The translations under genes were made by a program, and so were the position numbers. From assembly GCA_036426205.1 (NCBI GenBank), contig CM071568.1:231915727-231979726 (forward strand): a stretch of DNA of 64,000 bases, read 5' to 3'. Below the pieces are notes generated by a model, which made no database searches, was not told where the DNA came from, and saw only the letters and a list, made by a program, of their open reading frames with translations. This stretch comes from Ascaphus truei (taxonomy: Eukaryota; Chordata; Amphibia; Anura; Ascaphidae). This document shows positions 45,448 through 56,641 of this stretch, piece after piece. Positions within the stretch are counted from its first letter, which is position 1. Every line of letters starts with the position of its first letter.

Positions 45448-45472
45448 CTGATGAAACCCAAAAGGTCGAACT
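45448..45472 (+). other. Hammerhead-like hairpin motif, short copy
   Basis: CTGATGA, A, stem ACC with loop CAAAA and GGT, then CGAAC. The GAAAC box has lost one A. Confidence 0.38.
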
Positions 45473-45536
45473 GAGGCTGTGCTTAAAAAGCTGTGTAATA
45501 CGGCAGGCATATATTTATAGGGGTCCATGTTAAAAT

Positions 45537-45690
45537 GGACAAAAAACAAAAGGTGACACTGTGTACTCATTTGCATTTAATTTCCCAGAATCCCTGGCTA
45601 CAGTGAAAGCACTGTGTGCTAAGATATAATGTGGAAAAGCAGACCTGTCTGACGTGAATGTGCTCACAAGTGGTATTCTTAGGCTGCGTT
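45537..45690 (+). repeat. R repeat, copy 2
   Basis: GGTGACACTGTGTACTCATT, CCCAGAATCCCTGGCTACAG and GACCTGTCTGACGTGAATG match the other R copies. It is followed by TTAGGCTGCGTTCACGCTGC, the start of a MITE. Confidence 0.68.
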
Positions 45691-46026
45691 CACGCTGCCA
45701 CTGAGCGCGCTTGGCATGTTTACTTCTGTGAATCTCAATCTGTACGGCCACGCACACACGGCGCAATTTGGGGAAGGCGGTGCTGTTCCCAGTTTAGACG
45801 GCCAGAATGGTGGTGACCTTCCGTATGGGGGCTCTGTGCCATTTGGCATAATGTGCTGAATGGCTTAATGGGCACGAGCTTAGGGTATTCCTCAAGCTCT
45901 TTATGGATGTTAGCGGGGAAATCTGGCTTGGTCACTAGTTGGGATAAATGTTATATTTATCATGTTGGTTGTGTTATAAATAAAGCTGGGACCAGTTTTT
46001 CTCCCAAGAAGTGATATGGTGTGTTT

Positions 46027-46990
46027 ATTATTTATTTATTTATTTATTTATAAAATATTTTACCAGGAAGTAATACATTGAGAGTTACCTCTCGTTTTCA
46101 AGTATGTCCTGGGCACAGAGTTAAGACAAATAATACATGGTTACAAATACAGTTACATAAATGAGCAGGTTATACATTATATACAAGACATAGCATGCAC
46201 AGTTAAAGATAATATATATTATGGGCGTATGAAACAGTTACAGACCAGATTAAAATGTGTGACAGCCTTAGATTTGAAAGAACTTAAACTGGTGGTGGAT
46301 GTGAGAGTCTCTGGTAGATTGTTCCAGTTTTGGGGTGCACGGTAAGAGAAGGAGGAATGTCCAGATACTTTGTTGAGCCTTGGGACCATGAACAGTCTTT
46401 TGGAGTCTGATCTCAGGTGATAGGTGCTGCATGTGGTAGAGGTGAGGAGCTTGTTCAGGTAGCTGGGTAGCTTGCCCATAAAGAATTTGAAGGCAAGACA
46501 GGAAAGGTGAACTTTGCGCCTAGACTCGAGTGATGACCAATCTAGTTCTTTGAGCGTTTCGCAGTGATGTGTGTTATAGGTGCATTGGAGAACAAAACGA
46601 CAAATTGAATTGCAGAGGGTGTCAAGTTTGCTAAGGTGGGTTTGAGGTGCCGAGCCATATACTATATCTCCATAGTCAATAATTGGCATTAGCATCTGCT
46701 GTGCAATACGCTTTCTGACCAGGAGACTTGGGGAGGATTTGTTCCTGTAAAGTACCCCTAGTTTGGCATAGGTCTTGGTTGTCAGGGTATCAATGTGCAT
46801 CCCGAATGTTAAGTGGGAGTCAAACCATAAGCCCAGGTATTTAAAACTAGTGATAGGGGTTAAGGTGGTGTTAGCGTTGGTTCTAATCTGGAGCTCAGTC
46901 GCTGGAAGCTTTAAAAATTTAGTCTTGGTCCCAAATACCATTGTTACAGTCTTGACAGTGTTTAAAAGTATTAGGAATGGGAAATGGGTC
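46027..46990 (-). pseudogene. CR1/Rex1-like LINE, 5'-truncated copy with intact C-terminus
   Basis: Minus-strand frame 46941-46219 (240 codons) gives ITSFKYLGLWFDSHLTFG, LLVRKRIAQQMLMPIIDY, FKFFMGKLPSYLNKLL and ends RAPQNWNNLPETL...FNLVCNCFIRP. It then passes into a tail ending in AATAAATAAATAAAT. The same region of the plus-strand copy (43400-43970) is similar but frameshifted. The copy starts after the RT catalytic motif, as usual for 5' truncation. Confidence 0.85.
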
Positions 46991-47234
46991 CAGATCGACG
47001 CATTGGTAAGTCATGTAATGTACAGTACAGTATAACCCCTAAAACGCAGTGCAGTGTGCAGAAATCCTTGTTCCCTTGTGCTGGGAGAAGGTGCTGCCCG
47101 AACTCTGCACACTACAACTCCAGGGGAAACTATTCTGGAGTACTTTATTACCTCTGAGTGCTGAGAAGTACAGTACAAGGATTTAGATTTCCACTATTCG
47201 GGTAGCTTATTAATAAAACATTTTTTTTTAGTTG

Positions 47235-47415
47235 CTTACAGCAGGGGGTGGCTATCTCCTGTCCTCAAGGGCCCCCACCAGGTCAGGTTTTAAGGATATC
47301 CCTGCTTCAGCACAGGTGGTACAATCAGTGGTTCAATCATTGACTGAGCCACTGATTGAGCCACCTCTGAAGTAGAACTGAACTGCTTGTGGCCCTTGAG
47401 AACTGGAGTGTTGAA
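47235..47415. mobile_element. Palindromic MITE (CTCAAGGGCCCCC family)
   Basis: The central perfect palindrome GGCTCAGTC-like (TGACTGAGCCACTGATTGAG, pairing with CAATCAGTGGTTCAATC) and the ends TGTCCTCAAGGGCCCC / GGCCCTTGAGAACTGG identify a repeat widespread in amphibian genomes, as I know it. Probably hAT-related. Diverged. Confidence 0.6.
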
Positions 47416-48072
47416 GAGACACATTCAAGTCATGTATTGGCGATCGCTATAATGATGCTAGGGATTTGCCAGACATTCATTACATTCTAATGAAGTCATT
47501 CATTAGCCAATTTTGGTTGTCAACAGCTCGATCAATTTAGTTAGTGATCAACTCCCAGTATACATTGTAATTTAACTACAAACTACACCGATGTGAAATT
47601 GAAGGTGATTACTTTTATTTTCATTAATTTGCTTAAAAAAAGCTTTTAGGTCAACATAACTCAAGGGGGGGAGGCGGGAGGGGGGGACATCTGAAGAAAG
47701 GTACCTGGTTTATAGTTGTATTGCTGATGTATAGAATTTAGCATTAAATACATACTCTATGAAAGGAGCACTGGTTTGATTAACAGGTCAGCAATTTGGG
47801 AGTCAATATTATACTGCTTGGCAGTGCTGCCCCCTCCTGCAGTGGAGAAGTTGAATATGCTGTAGTTATGTAGCAAGGCAACCATAGCTGTGATATCACA
47901 ATGTTTCTAAGGTTGAATTGTAATTCATAACTTGGTCCTGGGGCAACAGCTTGATTTTGTAATGCAGCTGATATTTTTAATTAGGCGAGGGCATAAAATC
48001 ATATTCTTCTAAACCTTCTTCCAATTGTGGGGTCTTTCAAGAATCAGCTGCTCTTTGTCTAGCATTTCTTAC
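47416..48072. other. Intron, nothing recognised
   Basis: A G-rich run at 47665-47690; otherwise ordinary. Confidence 0.5.
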
Positions 48073-48234
48073 CTCAATCCCCTCAGTTTCTTGAATGAAC
48101 CTCCTGCTGACAGATTGCAGGGCCTCCTGCGGCCACTCATGGAACCAGTCAATAGCTGTGCAGTTAACTATAGCTGGGAACTTCCGAGCTCTAACTCGCA
48201 AAGTGGAACCGACTGGAGAGAAGCACAAAATGAC
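48073..48234 (-). CDS. DNAH11: DNAH11 exon F: AAA4, C-terminal part
   Basis: 54 codons, phase 0 at both ends. The acceptor is ACCCCGCAG (approximately) above 48234 and the donor GAG/gtaaga is just below 48073. It encodes [36 protein letters not shown] and [18 protein letters not shown]. The block (I)LC(F)SPVG..LR.RAR.FPA(I/V)VN.T.I.WF..WP..AL is the conserved sensor II / small-subdomain part of AAA4 in axonemal dyneins. All key positions are kept. Confidence 0.96.
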
Positions 48235-48800
48235 CTGCGGGGACATAAGACAGAATAAAATAAATGTAAATGCAGTAAAATTGAGTAAAGAATGACAAGG
48301 CATGTTTAACTGTTAAAGAATACAAGGGAGTCAGCATACTAAAGGAGCAATAATGGGGTTAAAGTGAAAACATCTGAGCTTAAACATTTTTTTCATAAGC
48401 CACGTTAGGAAAATTCTGTCAAACGACCCTTTTATGTCAGATATATAGGGAGAAACACTAACATTTGTATCTATTTCCCGGTGGACACCCAGCTAAAGAG
48501 CTTTCCTAGTCTGATACAAGTCCTATGGGGTTTGGCACAGGGCAGTGCTATAGGAGGGTCATGGATAGAGAAAAAGGTGAAGGTAAGACAAAAACTTAAG
48601 GGGGAAATATTTACAGTGTTCTGAGGAAGATAATAGTTCCCATTAAGAGGAACAAGAAAGTTCTCAAGTTATTTCTTAATTCCAATCAAGTAAAAATGGT
48701 GATTTAAATTAAAAAGGACTTAAGAAATTACTCCATGTTTGTCCTGTGTGAAGGAATCTACAGACTGTGAGTCTTTTATTGTGGTGTGCTATGCCTCTCT
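48235..48800. other. Intron, nothing recognised
   Basis: No element named. Confidence 0.5.
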
Positions 48801-48817
48801 CAACCTGTTGGTTGTCC

Positions 48818-48970
48818 CTTTTGTGTGTTTGTGTGTGTGTGTGTGTGTCTGTGTGTATGAAAGAGAGAGACCTGTGTGTGGAGGGAGGTGGAGGGAGGGA
48901 GAGAGGTGGAGGGAGGGAGAGAGGGGGAGGGAGATGGACAGAGAGATTGAGAAAGAGGAGGGGGAGGCAG
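48818..48970. repeat. GT tract followed by GGGA-rich tract
   Basis: (GT)n at 48820-48858 and GGGAGGTGGA/GGGAGAGAGG units at 48876-48965. Confidence 0.92.
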
Positions 48971-50607
48971 AGATGGGAGGGACATGCAGGGCAATCGACA
49001 GGGGGGAGCAAACCCCTCTCTGCCCGTCTTAACAACCCCAGGCCGTGGTGGAGACTCTATTCCTGATCTGAGAAAGCTGTTAGAGGCCCAGCTTGTATGT
49101 TTACAATATTGCACTTTTGGGTCACTATGGATTTCCATGATCTGTGATTATGGACAATCCACATTAAATATATAAATTGCTCATTTCTTTCTTGTGTTCT
49201 CAGCCTTCTCACAGACCTTGTGTTAGTAGTGAGCACCAGGGATACATACCGTACTACCTTTTTATTGATATCTTTTTGGATTCATATGGTTTTAAGTAGA
49301 GATTGGATTAGTATTTCATTTCGGAGAACCCCTGTCTATATGTACATGGGGAGTGGAATGCACTGGGTACTGTTTAAACAAAAAAAAAAAACCCATAGAA
49401 GTCGGTCCATTCATAAACTCTACCAGTTAGATACCCATGACTATGTGATTTCTGTGTTGCAAGGTTGGTTTGTGTTTAACACCAGCATTCTTCATTATTT
49501 GATTGTGTTTGCCTCCTTTATTTATGCTGGAAGGCTATACCATGTCATTTACTATGAGCATAGTTCCTCAAATATACTGAGTTTATTAACCTCTTACCCC
49601 ACATTAGAATAACACCCACACCCTGCTTCTCTCCTCGTTAATGTGTCAAGCAACATAGTGCACACTGCACTCCCCACTTATTGTAAAACTGTTCATGTAT
49701 TTAAAAAAAACAAAACAAAAAAAAAACATAATTACAATAATTTAATATACAGTTCTTTCTGCAAAATAATATTATATTATTGCAAAATTCAAGATCTATG
49801 TTAAAAGTGCTCTGAAAATTAAATTCTTACGGGGAATCTTTTGCGACATCCTGCTTTTTTAAAGACTCATGGTACAGAAGTAACTTTGATCTCCCTTTTT
49901 ACCGTATGTTTCCAGTTTGACCTACTTTTTAAACTGTGAAATACAGAAATTGGAGGAAGTTCTTCCATACCTACTATAGCAGCGTATGTAAATATTGTCA
50001 TTTTATTGCTATTGTACATTGCAACATTATGTTTGCTTATTATAACTAATCGACGGTAATATTAAAAAATGAATAAAAGTTATCATTAAGCAAAAAGAAT
50101 TAAGCAAAATAAAGCGTTTGCGGCAGAGAACTGACGTAGGAACAAATCAGTGTACAGTATGAGCTTCAGAATGTTTTTCACACTAACACCACAATGAATT
50201 GCAGTTATTGTCCAAATTCACAACAAGTGGAGAAGTTAGGAGCACTGGTAACTGTATCGCTATTATTATTTTTTATTTATGGTGTGCAGCATTTGTCTTT
50301 ACTTTTCCATTGGTCTTTGGACAAAAACGTACAGAACGACCACTTTGGCATATACTGTAAAGAAGTGCCCGCTATACATGCTCAAAAAAGTAACTAGAAA
50401 TAAAATGTTAGGAATGTTGCACCTGCAATAACGGTTACTTATAAAGCAAGTACCAACCATGGAAATATTTGGTTTAGTACTGCACAAAATAATAACACCC
50501 TTCCCACTGTTTATTAAAACTAATATTAAAAGTAAACAATAAGCTACAATTGTAGTTGTAGCAAATGTTAGGTTATATTGCATATAAATAATCAAGGAAG
50601 CTCTTAC
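48971..50607. other. Intron, nothing recognised
   Basis: No gene or named repeat seen; poly-A-like runs at 49379 and 49706-49728. Confidence 0.45.
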
Positions 50608-50750
50608 TTTAAGTTGAAGCCGAACTCTGTCCAGAAAGAACTTCCAACAGGTGTCTTTGGAATCAATTAGTCCAAGACTCCGCACCTCATTTCGAATTCC
50701 AGATATAATGCCATCAATGTCCTCTTCACTGAACAAATCAGGAACATCTC
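50608..50750 (-). CDS. DNAH11: DNAH11 exon E: AAA4, region after sensor I
   Basis: 143 nt: the first two bases complete a glycine codon begun in exon D, then 47 codons, ending in phase 0. The acceptor is TTTCTTTCAG above 50750; the donor AAA/gtaaga is just below 50608. It encodes [36 protein letters not shown] and [11 protein letters not shown]. (E/D)(I/V)P(D/G)LF..(D/E)(D/E)(V/I)..I...(R/H) with CWKFF...VR.QLK is the usual AAA4 sequence of outer-arm heavy chains; DLFS.ED(V/I)D.IISGI.NEV fits DNAH11 best. Confidence 0.95.
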
Positions 50751-50788
50751 CTGAAAGAAAACACAGTGAAAAAGATACATACAATTTA

Positions 50789-50855
50789 TATATATATATA
50801 TATCTAATATATATATGATATATCTATATATATATACACATACACACACACACAC
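50789..50855. repeat. AT tract with CA run
   Basis: TATA runs followed by ACACACA, next to exon E's acceptor side. Confidence 0.92.
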
Positions 50856-50859
50856 ATAT

Positions 50860-51750
50860 GCATCTCCGATATTAAACTAGTTAAAATGGTGCTAAGTATC
50901 CCTTAAGTACTACCAGACAGCGAATAAACTTTCTAAAAAGTAGAGAGTATTGTAATGTTTGAGATTTACAGTCTGTTGTTTCTTTATTAGTGTTTAGAGG
51001 AGAATAAGGGGCAATAGATGTTGGCAGAAAGGATTAGACTCCACAGTCATAAATCCGGTGAAACCCCCAAAAATATTGTGTTTTTAAACAGAAACAGAAT
51101 CAGACTTAGATAGTTGGAAATATGTATGTTGCTACTACTGTATGACTACTGGCATATTCATTATCCGAGAGTGGTCCTGAACAAAGCTAAAAACATACAG
51201 TAGATGTAGATGTTTTGTATGTAAGGTGTAGGTTTAGTAATTACTTTGTGGTCTTAGATGCAGTTTAAAACCATTTTTATTTTTGCACAAAAATTTTAAT
51301 TTCCCTGTTTATTTTAGTTCATTGTGAAGGTATGCAGCAATTTTCAATTTTAGGGGGAACAAAACTATTCAAAAGAATGCTGCAGGAATTCTAAAAAAAA
51401 CAAACAAAAAGGCCGCTTTTGTGTCTACCTATAAACTGCCTAATTATTCAGCATTCAACTGTAACCTTGGAATGTGCTGTATGCTGTGTTCATTCTCCAG
51501 TGTGAGACGAGCAGGAAATACGATCTGTTCTTTGACACATTTTTATTGTGCTTTTCAGTTTTGCAAACCTTATTAAAAACATCTTAAAATATTGAATTAT
51601 TCAAAAGCTGATATATAATTGAGTGGTTTCATGTTATTTCAACTGCAACATACAAGTATGTTTCTAATAAAGTCCTATTAATAGTGTTCAAAAATTAGTT
51701 TCCTATTAGAAATTACCTTTACTTTTTTCTGTCTGCCCTCATATCACCAT
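50860..51750. other. Intron, nothing recognised
   Basis: Ordinary A/T-rich DNA. Confidence 0.5.
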
Positions 51751-51753
51751 ATA

Positions 51754-51985
51754 CAGCTCAACCCCGTTATAACGCGATCCGTTACAAAGCGAATCCGCTT
51801 ATAACGCGATGCAAGCGTGGCTCCCAATTTTCGTATTTATGAATACTTTACAACACGATTATTGGTGTCTTAAATACTTTATTGTACAATGCACATACAA
51901 TTGTACATAATTTCTAACGAGATCCGCTTATAACGCGATGTGATTCTTTGGACCCCAAGCACAGCGTTATAAGGGGCTTGAGCTG
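51754..51985. mobile_element. Pogo/mariner-like MITE, family 3
   Basis: TA (51752-51753 and 51986-51987) flanks CAGCTCAACCCCGTTATAAC and GCGTTATAAGGGGCTTGAGCTG. GCTTATAACGCGATG repeats inside. One end of the same family is at 4896. Confidence 0.78.
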
Positions 51986-51989
51986 TACT

Positions 51990-53111
51990 GCACTTTCCTG
52001 CCAAATCCTTCAGCAGTAAGGATAAAAAATCTTGCTGTAAACTAATTTTTGCACAGGTTCTTTAATATGTCCATGTGGGATCTATTTAAACGCAACTTAT
52101 AACTCAGCTGAAATCACTGCTCAATGGGACTGTGTTATAAGTGCAAACATTAAATACAAATTATGAACAGTTAAAGTGCCAATGTTGTTTTGCATGTACA
52201 GTGCTATTTACACTGCCAGCACCCTATAAAATAGTAATAACAGCAAAGTTAGGTTCCTAAACAGTAATTGAACAAGCTTTAAGTATTTGTAAAGTCTGTC
52301 AAGGGTTTTCTAGCTTTCTTATATTAAACTAACAACAAAAGTATCCATGAATTGAAATCCAAAGGTAAAAAGGTGATGCATTGTTTTATATTATCTCATT
52401 TATTATTTATTCTAGCTATCGTTATTGTCAAATAATGCCTAGTCGCCCATAAAATAGCACACTACTGTGTTGTTGTGGTGTGGTGTTGTGTGTGTGTGTG
52501 TGTGTGTGTGTGCCCATATCTTGTCATTATAGAAAAAGTGCAAATGTAACAAAGACCTTTGTGTTTTACCTTTTTATTTTACAGAAAGAAAGACCTATAA
52601 ATAACTATTTGTTAAAATGTAATGATGTGTGAGGATGCTATTGGAATGAAATTAGATGAGAAGCGCTGGGTCTATGTACAGTATGCTACAGTATATAATT
52701 GCATAATTGTAGATCTCGGCTCAGAGAATGACGCCTGCGTGTTCTGTCATTCACTGCAACATCAGGAGTTTATCTATATAATTTCCCCAGGATTCTGAAA
52801 TGCAGCATTATTTTTTTTATACTATTCTTTATCCATTCATCACTGGAAGTTACTGTGTCACACTGCAAAGCAGACAGGATTGAAAAACACTGACAATGTT
52901 AGTTACAGTTAAAAATAATAGTTACAGGTCAAAGTCTTTAATATTAATTACAGGTCAATTTTCATGCAGTTAAGTTATTACGAACCTCTTCAACTATGTA
53001 CTCAAGGAAATATTAAAAAGGATTTCTCTTTTTTTATCCCCAAAGTTCACCGTAACCACAGATAATTTGTCAATGGTAAAAATCTTTCAAGAAATGTGTT
53101 GGTGTAATCAC
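51990..53111. other. Intron; one (TG)n tract
   Basis: (TG)n at 52485-52511. Otherwise nothing recognised. Confidence 0.5.
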
Positions 53112-53235
53112 CTGATGCCAACAAGTCATTAATCAGAACGAGAAAGCGTTCATCTGGAACCTGGGCATCTGTCAGCAAAAACACAGTGGGCATGTTCTTG
53201 GCTCCAGTCCTGATGTACAAATTGGCAAGATCCAC
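53112..53235 (-). CDS. DNAH11: DNAH11 exon D: AAA4 Walker B and sensor I
   Basis: 124 nt: 41 codons plus one base (the G of a glycine finished in exon E). The acceptor is CCCCTACAG above 53235; the donor TCAG/gtgatt is just below 53112. It encodes [44 protein letters not shown](L/M)TD(A/S)QV is the Walker B strand of AAA4 and [12 protein letters not shown] contains the sensor I asparagine. [21 protein letters not shown] agrees closely with DNAH11. This exon follows the GC-donor intron. Confidence 0.96.
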
Positions 53236-53640
53236 CTGTAGGGGAAAGAGGCAATCATTTATACTTTGTGGAAATGTTGATGCAGGTAGCAAAACAAAAT
53301 CATGGAGCTTGATGTTGTTTCATCCACCTGCCCTGCTCACGTAGCCTAGTTCATTATGTTTCAAGGAGAGAAAAGGTTGGGTTTAATAAAGAGAACTTTG
53401 TTTTCAGCATCATTGGGCAATATAGATGAAAATAGATTATGAATCAATGAGCCCGTCCATCTTTCAGTGAAACGTAATACTGATTGCACTGCCAAGTAAT
53501 TCCCAAGGGGAAAAAAAAAACTGTTTGTGCTGTGCACGCGCATAGTAAGTGAAACTTCTTTGTGTGTTGTCAGCAACATATAAAGTAACAATAATAATAT
53601 TACTGCTTAGAGCATGAGTAAACTTGATTGGCGGGGTCAT
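53236..53640. other. Intron, nothing recognised
   Basis: No named element. Confidence 0.5.
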
Positions 53641-53654
53641 GTTTATTGGAAGCA

Positions 53655-54690
53655 GTGGGGGTGGGGTGGGGGTGTGCCTGCATGTGTCAGTGTGTGCGTG
53701 TGTCAAAGTGTGCGTGCATCAGAGTGTGCGTGCGTGTGTCAGAGTGTGCGTGCATCAGAGTGTGCGTGCGTGTGTCAGAGTGTGCGTGCGTGTGTCAGTC
53801 TGTGTGTGCGTGTGTCAGTCTGTGCGTGCGTGTGTCAGTCTGTGCGTGCGTGTGTCAGTCTGTGCGTGCGTGTGTCAGTCTGTGCGTGCGTGTGTCAGTC
53901 TGTGCGTGTGTCAGTCTGTGCGTGCGTGTGTCAGTCTGTGCGTGCGTGTGTCAGTCTGTGCGTGCGCGTCTCAGTCTGTGCGTGCGCGTGTCAGTCTGTG
54001 CGTGTGTGCGTGTCAGTCTGTGCGTGTGTATGTGTGTCAGTCTGCGTGTGTATGTGTGTCAGTCTGTGCATGTGTATGTGTGTCAGTCTGTGCATGTGTA
54101 TGTGTGTGTGTCAGTCTGTGTGTGTGTCAGTCTGTGTGTGTGTATGTGTCAGTCTGTGTGTGTGTGTATGTGTCAGTCTGTGTGTGTGTATGTGTATCAG
54201 TCTGTGTGTGTGTGTGTGTGTATCAGTCAGTGTGTGTGTATGTGTGTCAGTAAGTGGGTGTGTATGTGTGTCAGCCAGTGTGTATGTGTGTCAGTGTGTA
54301 TGTGTGTGTGTCAGTCAGTGTGTGTCAGTCAGTGTGTGTCAGTCAGTGTGTGTGTGTGTGTATGTGTGTCAGTCAGTGTGTATGTGTGTCAGTCAGTGTG
54401 TGTGTGTCAGTCAGTGTGTGTATGTGTGTGTGTCAGTCAGTGTGTGTCAGTCAGTGTGTGTATGTGTCTGTCAGTCAGTGTGTGTGTGTGTGTGTGTATG
54501 TGTGTCAGTCAGTGTGTTTGTGTATGTGTGTCAGTCAGTGTGTGTATGTGTGTCAGTCAGTGTGTATGTATCAGTCAGTGTGTATGTGTGTCAGTCAGTG
54601 TGCGTGTGTTAGTCAGTGTGTGTATGTGTGTGTCAGTCAGTGTGTGTATGTCTGCCAGTGTTTGTGTGGTGTGTATGTCTCTCTGTCTGT
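53655..54690. repeat. TG-rich minisatellite, ~1 kb
   Basis: Units such as GTCAGTCTGTGCGTGCGTGT on the left change gradually to GTCAGTCAGTGTGTGTATGT on the right. The alternation is stop-free over 490 codons in one frame and hundreds in the others. The products (C/V/S-only) are not genes. Confidence 0.96.
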
Positions 54691-54699
54691 GTCCTGCCC

Positions 54700-55570
54700 C
54701 CTCTCTCTTGACTCCCCCCCCCCGGAGGTACACGACCGCAGAGCAGCCCCCATTCTCTACCCCCGGTAGAGCTGCGTGTCCTTCTGCAGCTAGCTCCCCG
54801 GCGGAGGTACGGGGCCACGAGGGGGTTACAGAAGGGCATGGTAATGCACGTGGGGCGCTCAGCGCTCTTCCTCCCCCCCTCCCCCTCTGGTGGTGCTGTG
54901 GGGGACGCAGCGCGCTCAAACCCCCCCACTCCCCGTTCCCATGTCTGTGCTTGCACAAGCCAACACCAACGGCCTCTTCTGCCGCCATCACTGCTGCGTA
55001 TGCGCGGCATGGGAGCGGGGAGCGCGGGGGGGGGGGGGGGAGAAATAGCAGACGTTTACTCGCCCCCGATGGCGTACAGGTGCCCGTACAGGGATACTAA
55101 CGACCTGGGAGCGCGGCTGGGACAGAGAGCGGGCCTGGTCCCAGGAGCCGGTCAGCAGGTTGTAGCAGGAGACCCAGTTGGAGAGCCGGGCCCGGTCCCC
55201 GCTGACCCGGATGCCGCCCGCTATGAAGAGGTAGTTGCCCCGCAGCCATTGGTGTTGGCTTCCTCCGGCAGCCGGGTCAGTGGCCTCCAGCCACCCGGGG
55301 AGCCGCTGTAGCAATACACCTGGGGGGAATGGCGGCACGCATGTGCTGGAGTGGCTGGGGCTGAGGGGAGGGGTTAGCCATCACAACTGCGCATGTGCGG
55401 CATGGCAGCGGGTTAGCAGCGGGCGGGGAACGGCAGCCGTTAGGAGCGGCGTGATCAGCCGTGTGGGGGGAGCGGCACCCATTAGGAGCGGCACCGCATG
55501 TCACAGCAGGCGTGTGGGGGGAGCGGGAGGGGGGGAGCCGTGAAGTCACTTCCGTTTCACATTTCGTCTC
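54700..55570. other. CpG-rich island inside the intron
   Basis: High G+C with many CpG, a G run at 55025-55040, and TGCGTATGCGCGG (54996) and TGCGCATGTGCGG (55388) resembling NRF1 sites. It directly follows the TG minisatellite and contains a broken kelch-repeat exon. It may be an inserted gene fragment or part of a repeat. Confidence 0.6.
55060..55319 (-). pseudogene. Kelch-repeat protein exon, frameshifted
   Basis: A splice-acceptor-like CATTCCCCCCAG precedes VYCYSGSPGGWRPLTRLP. A frame change then gives RGNYLFIAGGIRVSGDRA, RLSNWVSCYNLLTGSWDQ and ARSLSQPRSQVV; a second frame change gives LYGHLYAIGGE before a donor-like GGCGA/gtaaac. The repeated (Y)L(F/Y)(I/V)AGG...(S)CYN..TG.W and HLYAIGGE are kelch beta-propeller blades as in BTB-kelch (KLHL/KBTBD) proteins. 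I cannot assign the family member. Two one-base frameshifts make it either a pseudogene or sequencing error. It sits in the DNAH11 intron on the same strand. Confidence 0.55.
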
Positions 55571-56478
55571 CATCTCTCCAGTTTTGCCCCATCAGAATAG
55601 GTGCCACTAAAGAAGTTTCACTTCAAAAACAAAACAAAAACTACTGTAATCATCGAAAAAAACAACTGGTACCACAGCAATAAAGAAGCAAACTTTAAGG
55701 GATCTATGGGTGGTATGTATAGAGCGTTGCTGAAAGCGATTTTTACGTAAAATTAAAAAATAGCAAGTTAGTGCATCTGTGTGTCAATGGATAAATCCAA
55801 TGTTTGTGTGTTGTGTGTATAACCCCCCTTCCTAAAAGGTTACTAGCAATACTGGTGTTTCCTGGGCCCCACCTTGGTTGCTATGGGGATCCATACATCA
55901 TGCAGGGGTATTTAAGGAGCATGGATTGTTCTGGAAAGTTAGGTTCTCAGAGGTCAGAGATGCGGAGCCTCAGAAAGTGTAGATGGGTAAGTTAAGGTGA
56001 CAGCATAGACAACCCCGCCCCCCTGATTATGTTGCAGATAGGGCCAGAACCCCTTAAGTATATCCGTAGCAGAAAGCACTTCCACATCATGGTCATTTGA
56101 GCTCTGGTTTTGTCTCCTGTATTTGATGTAGAAACCTGCCCCCCTGTTTAATATGGTGGGATTTTAGATGACCATGACTTCCATAAATGACAATGTGCTG
56201 TCTGATTCCAGTGCTATAATGGTAACCCTGGTCTGACTAAGAAATAAGAATACATTAGGAATCAGAGGAAAGTAGCTGAAACAAGTCAGCCTGTATCTCT
56301 GCATGAAATAATCAGTGAATCAGATGGTCATGATGGATATTAGGGTATGCATATTTAGTGTTAAAGCCTCGGATTTTGTTTTTTAAATAAACAAAATAGA
56401 TGTGATACTTTGTGTTTGTGACATTTTATAAAAAGTCTACTGTATGTTGCAGGATATCAGACAGTTTATTGCCCTTGC
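55571..56478. other. Intron, nothing recognised
   Basis: No named element. Confidence 0.5.
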
Positions 56479-56641
56479 CTTCAAATCTTGGATCCCATAT
56501 CCATTCTTCAATGTGATCTGAAATACTTCTAGGGAGCCAATGTATGCTGCTAGCTTAGACAGACTTTGTTTGCCACTGCCGCCCACTCCAATTAGGAGTG
56601 CATAACCCCAAGGTGCCTCCAAAATGCGATTAATGCGACAT
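56479..56641 (-). CDS. DNAH11: DNAH11 exon C: AAA4 Walker A; GC donor
   Basis: 163 nt: one base completes an isoleucine begun in exon B, then 54 codons ending in phase 0. The acceptor is TCACTTATAG above 56641. It encodes [36 protein letters not shown] and [27 protein letters not shown] is the AAA4 Walker A loop, with the lysine and serine kept. The coding part ends AAG followed by gcaagg, a GC rather than GT donor; no suitable GT is near in frame, and exon D joins in phase. GC-AG introns are a recognised minority class. Confidence 0.95.

Noticed and set aside
53628..55100. 490-codon open frame in the TG-rich region
   Set aside because: It encodes only C/V/S-rich repeats from (TG)n units and runs on into the CpG island; all frames and strands are similarly open.
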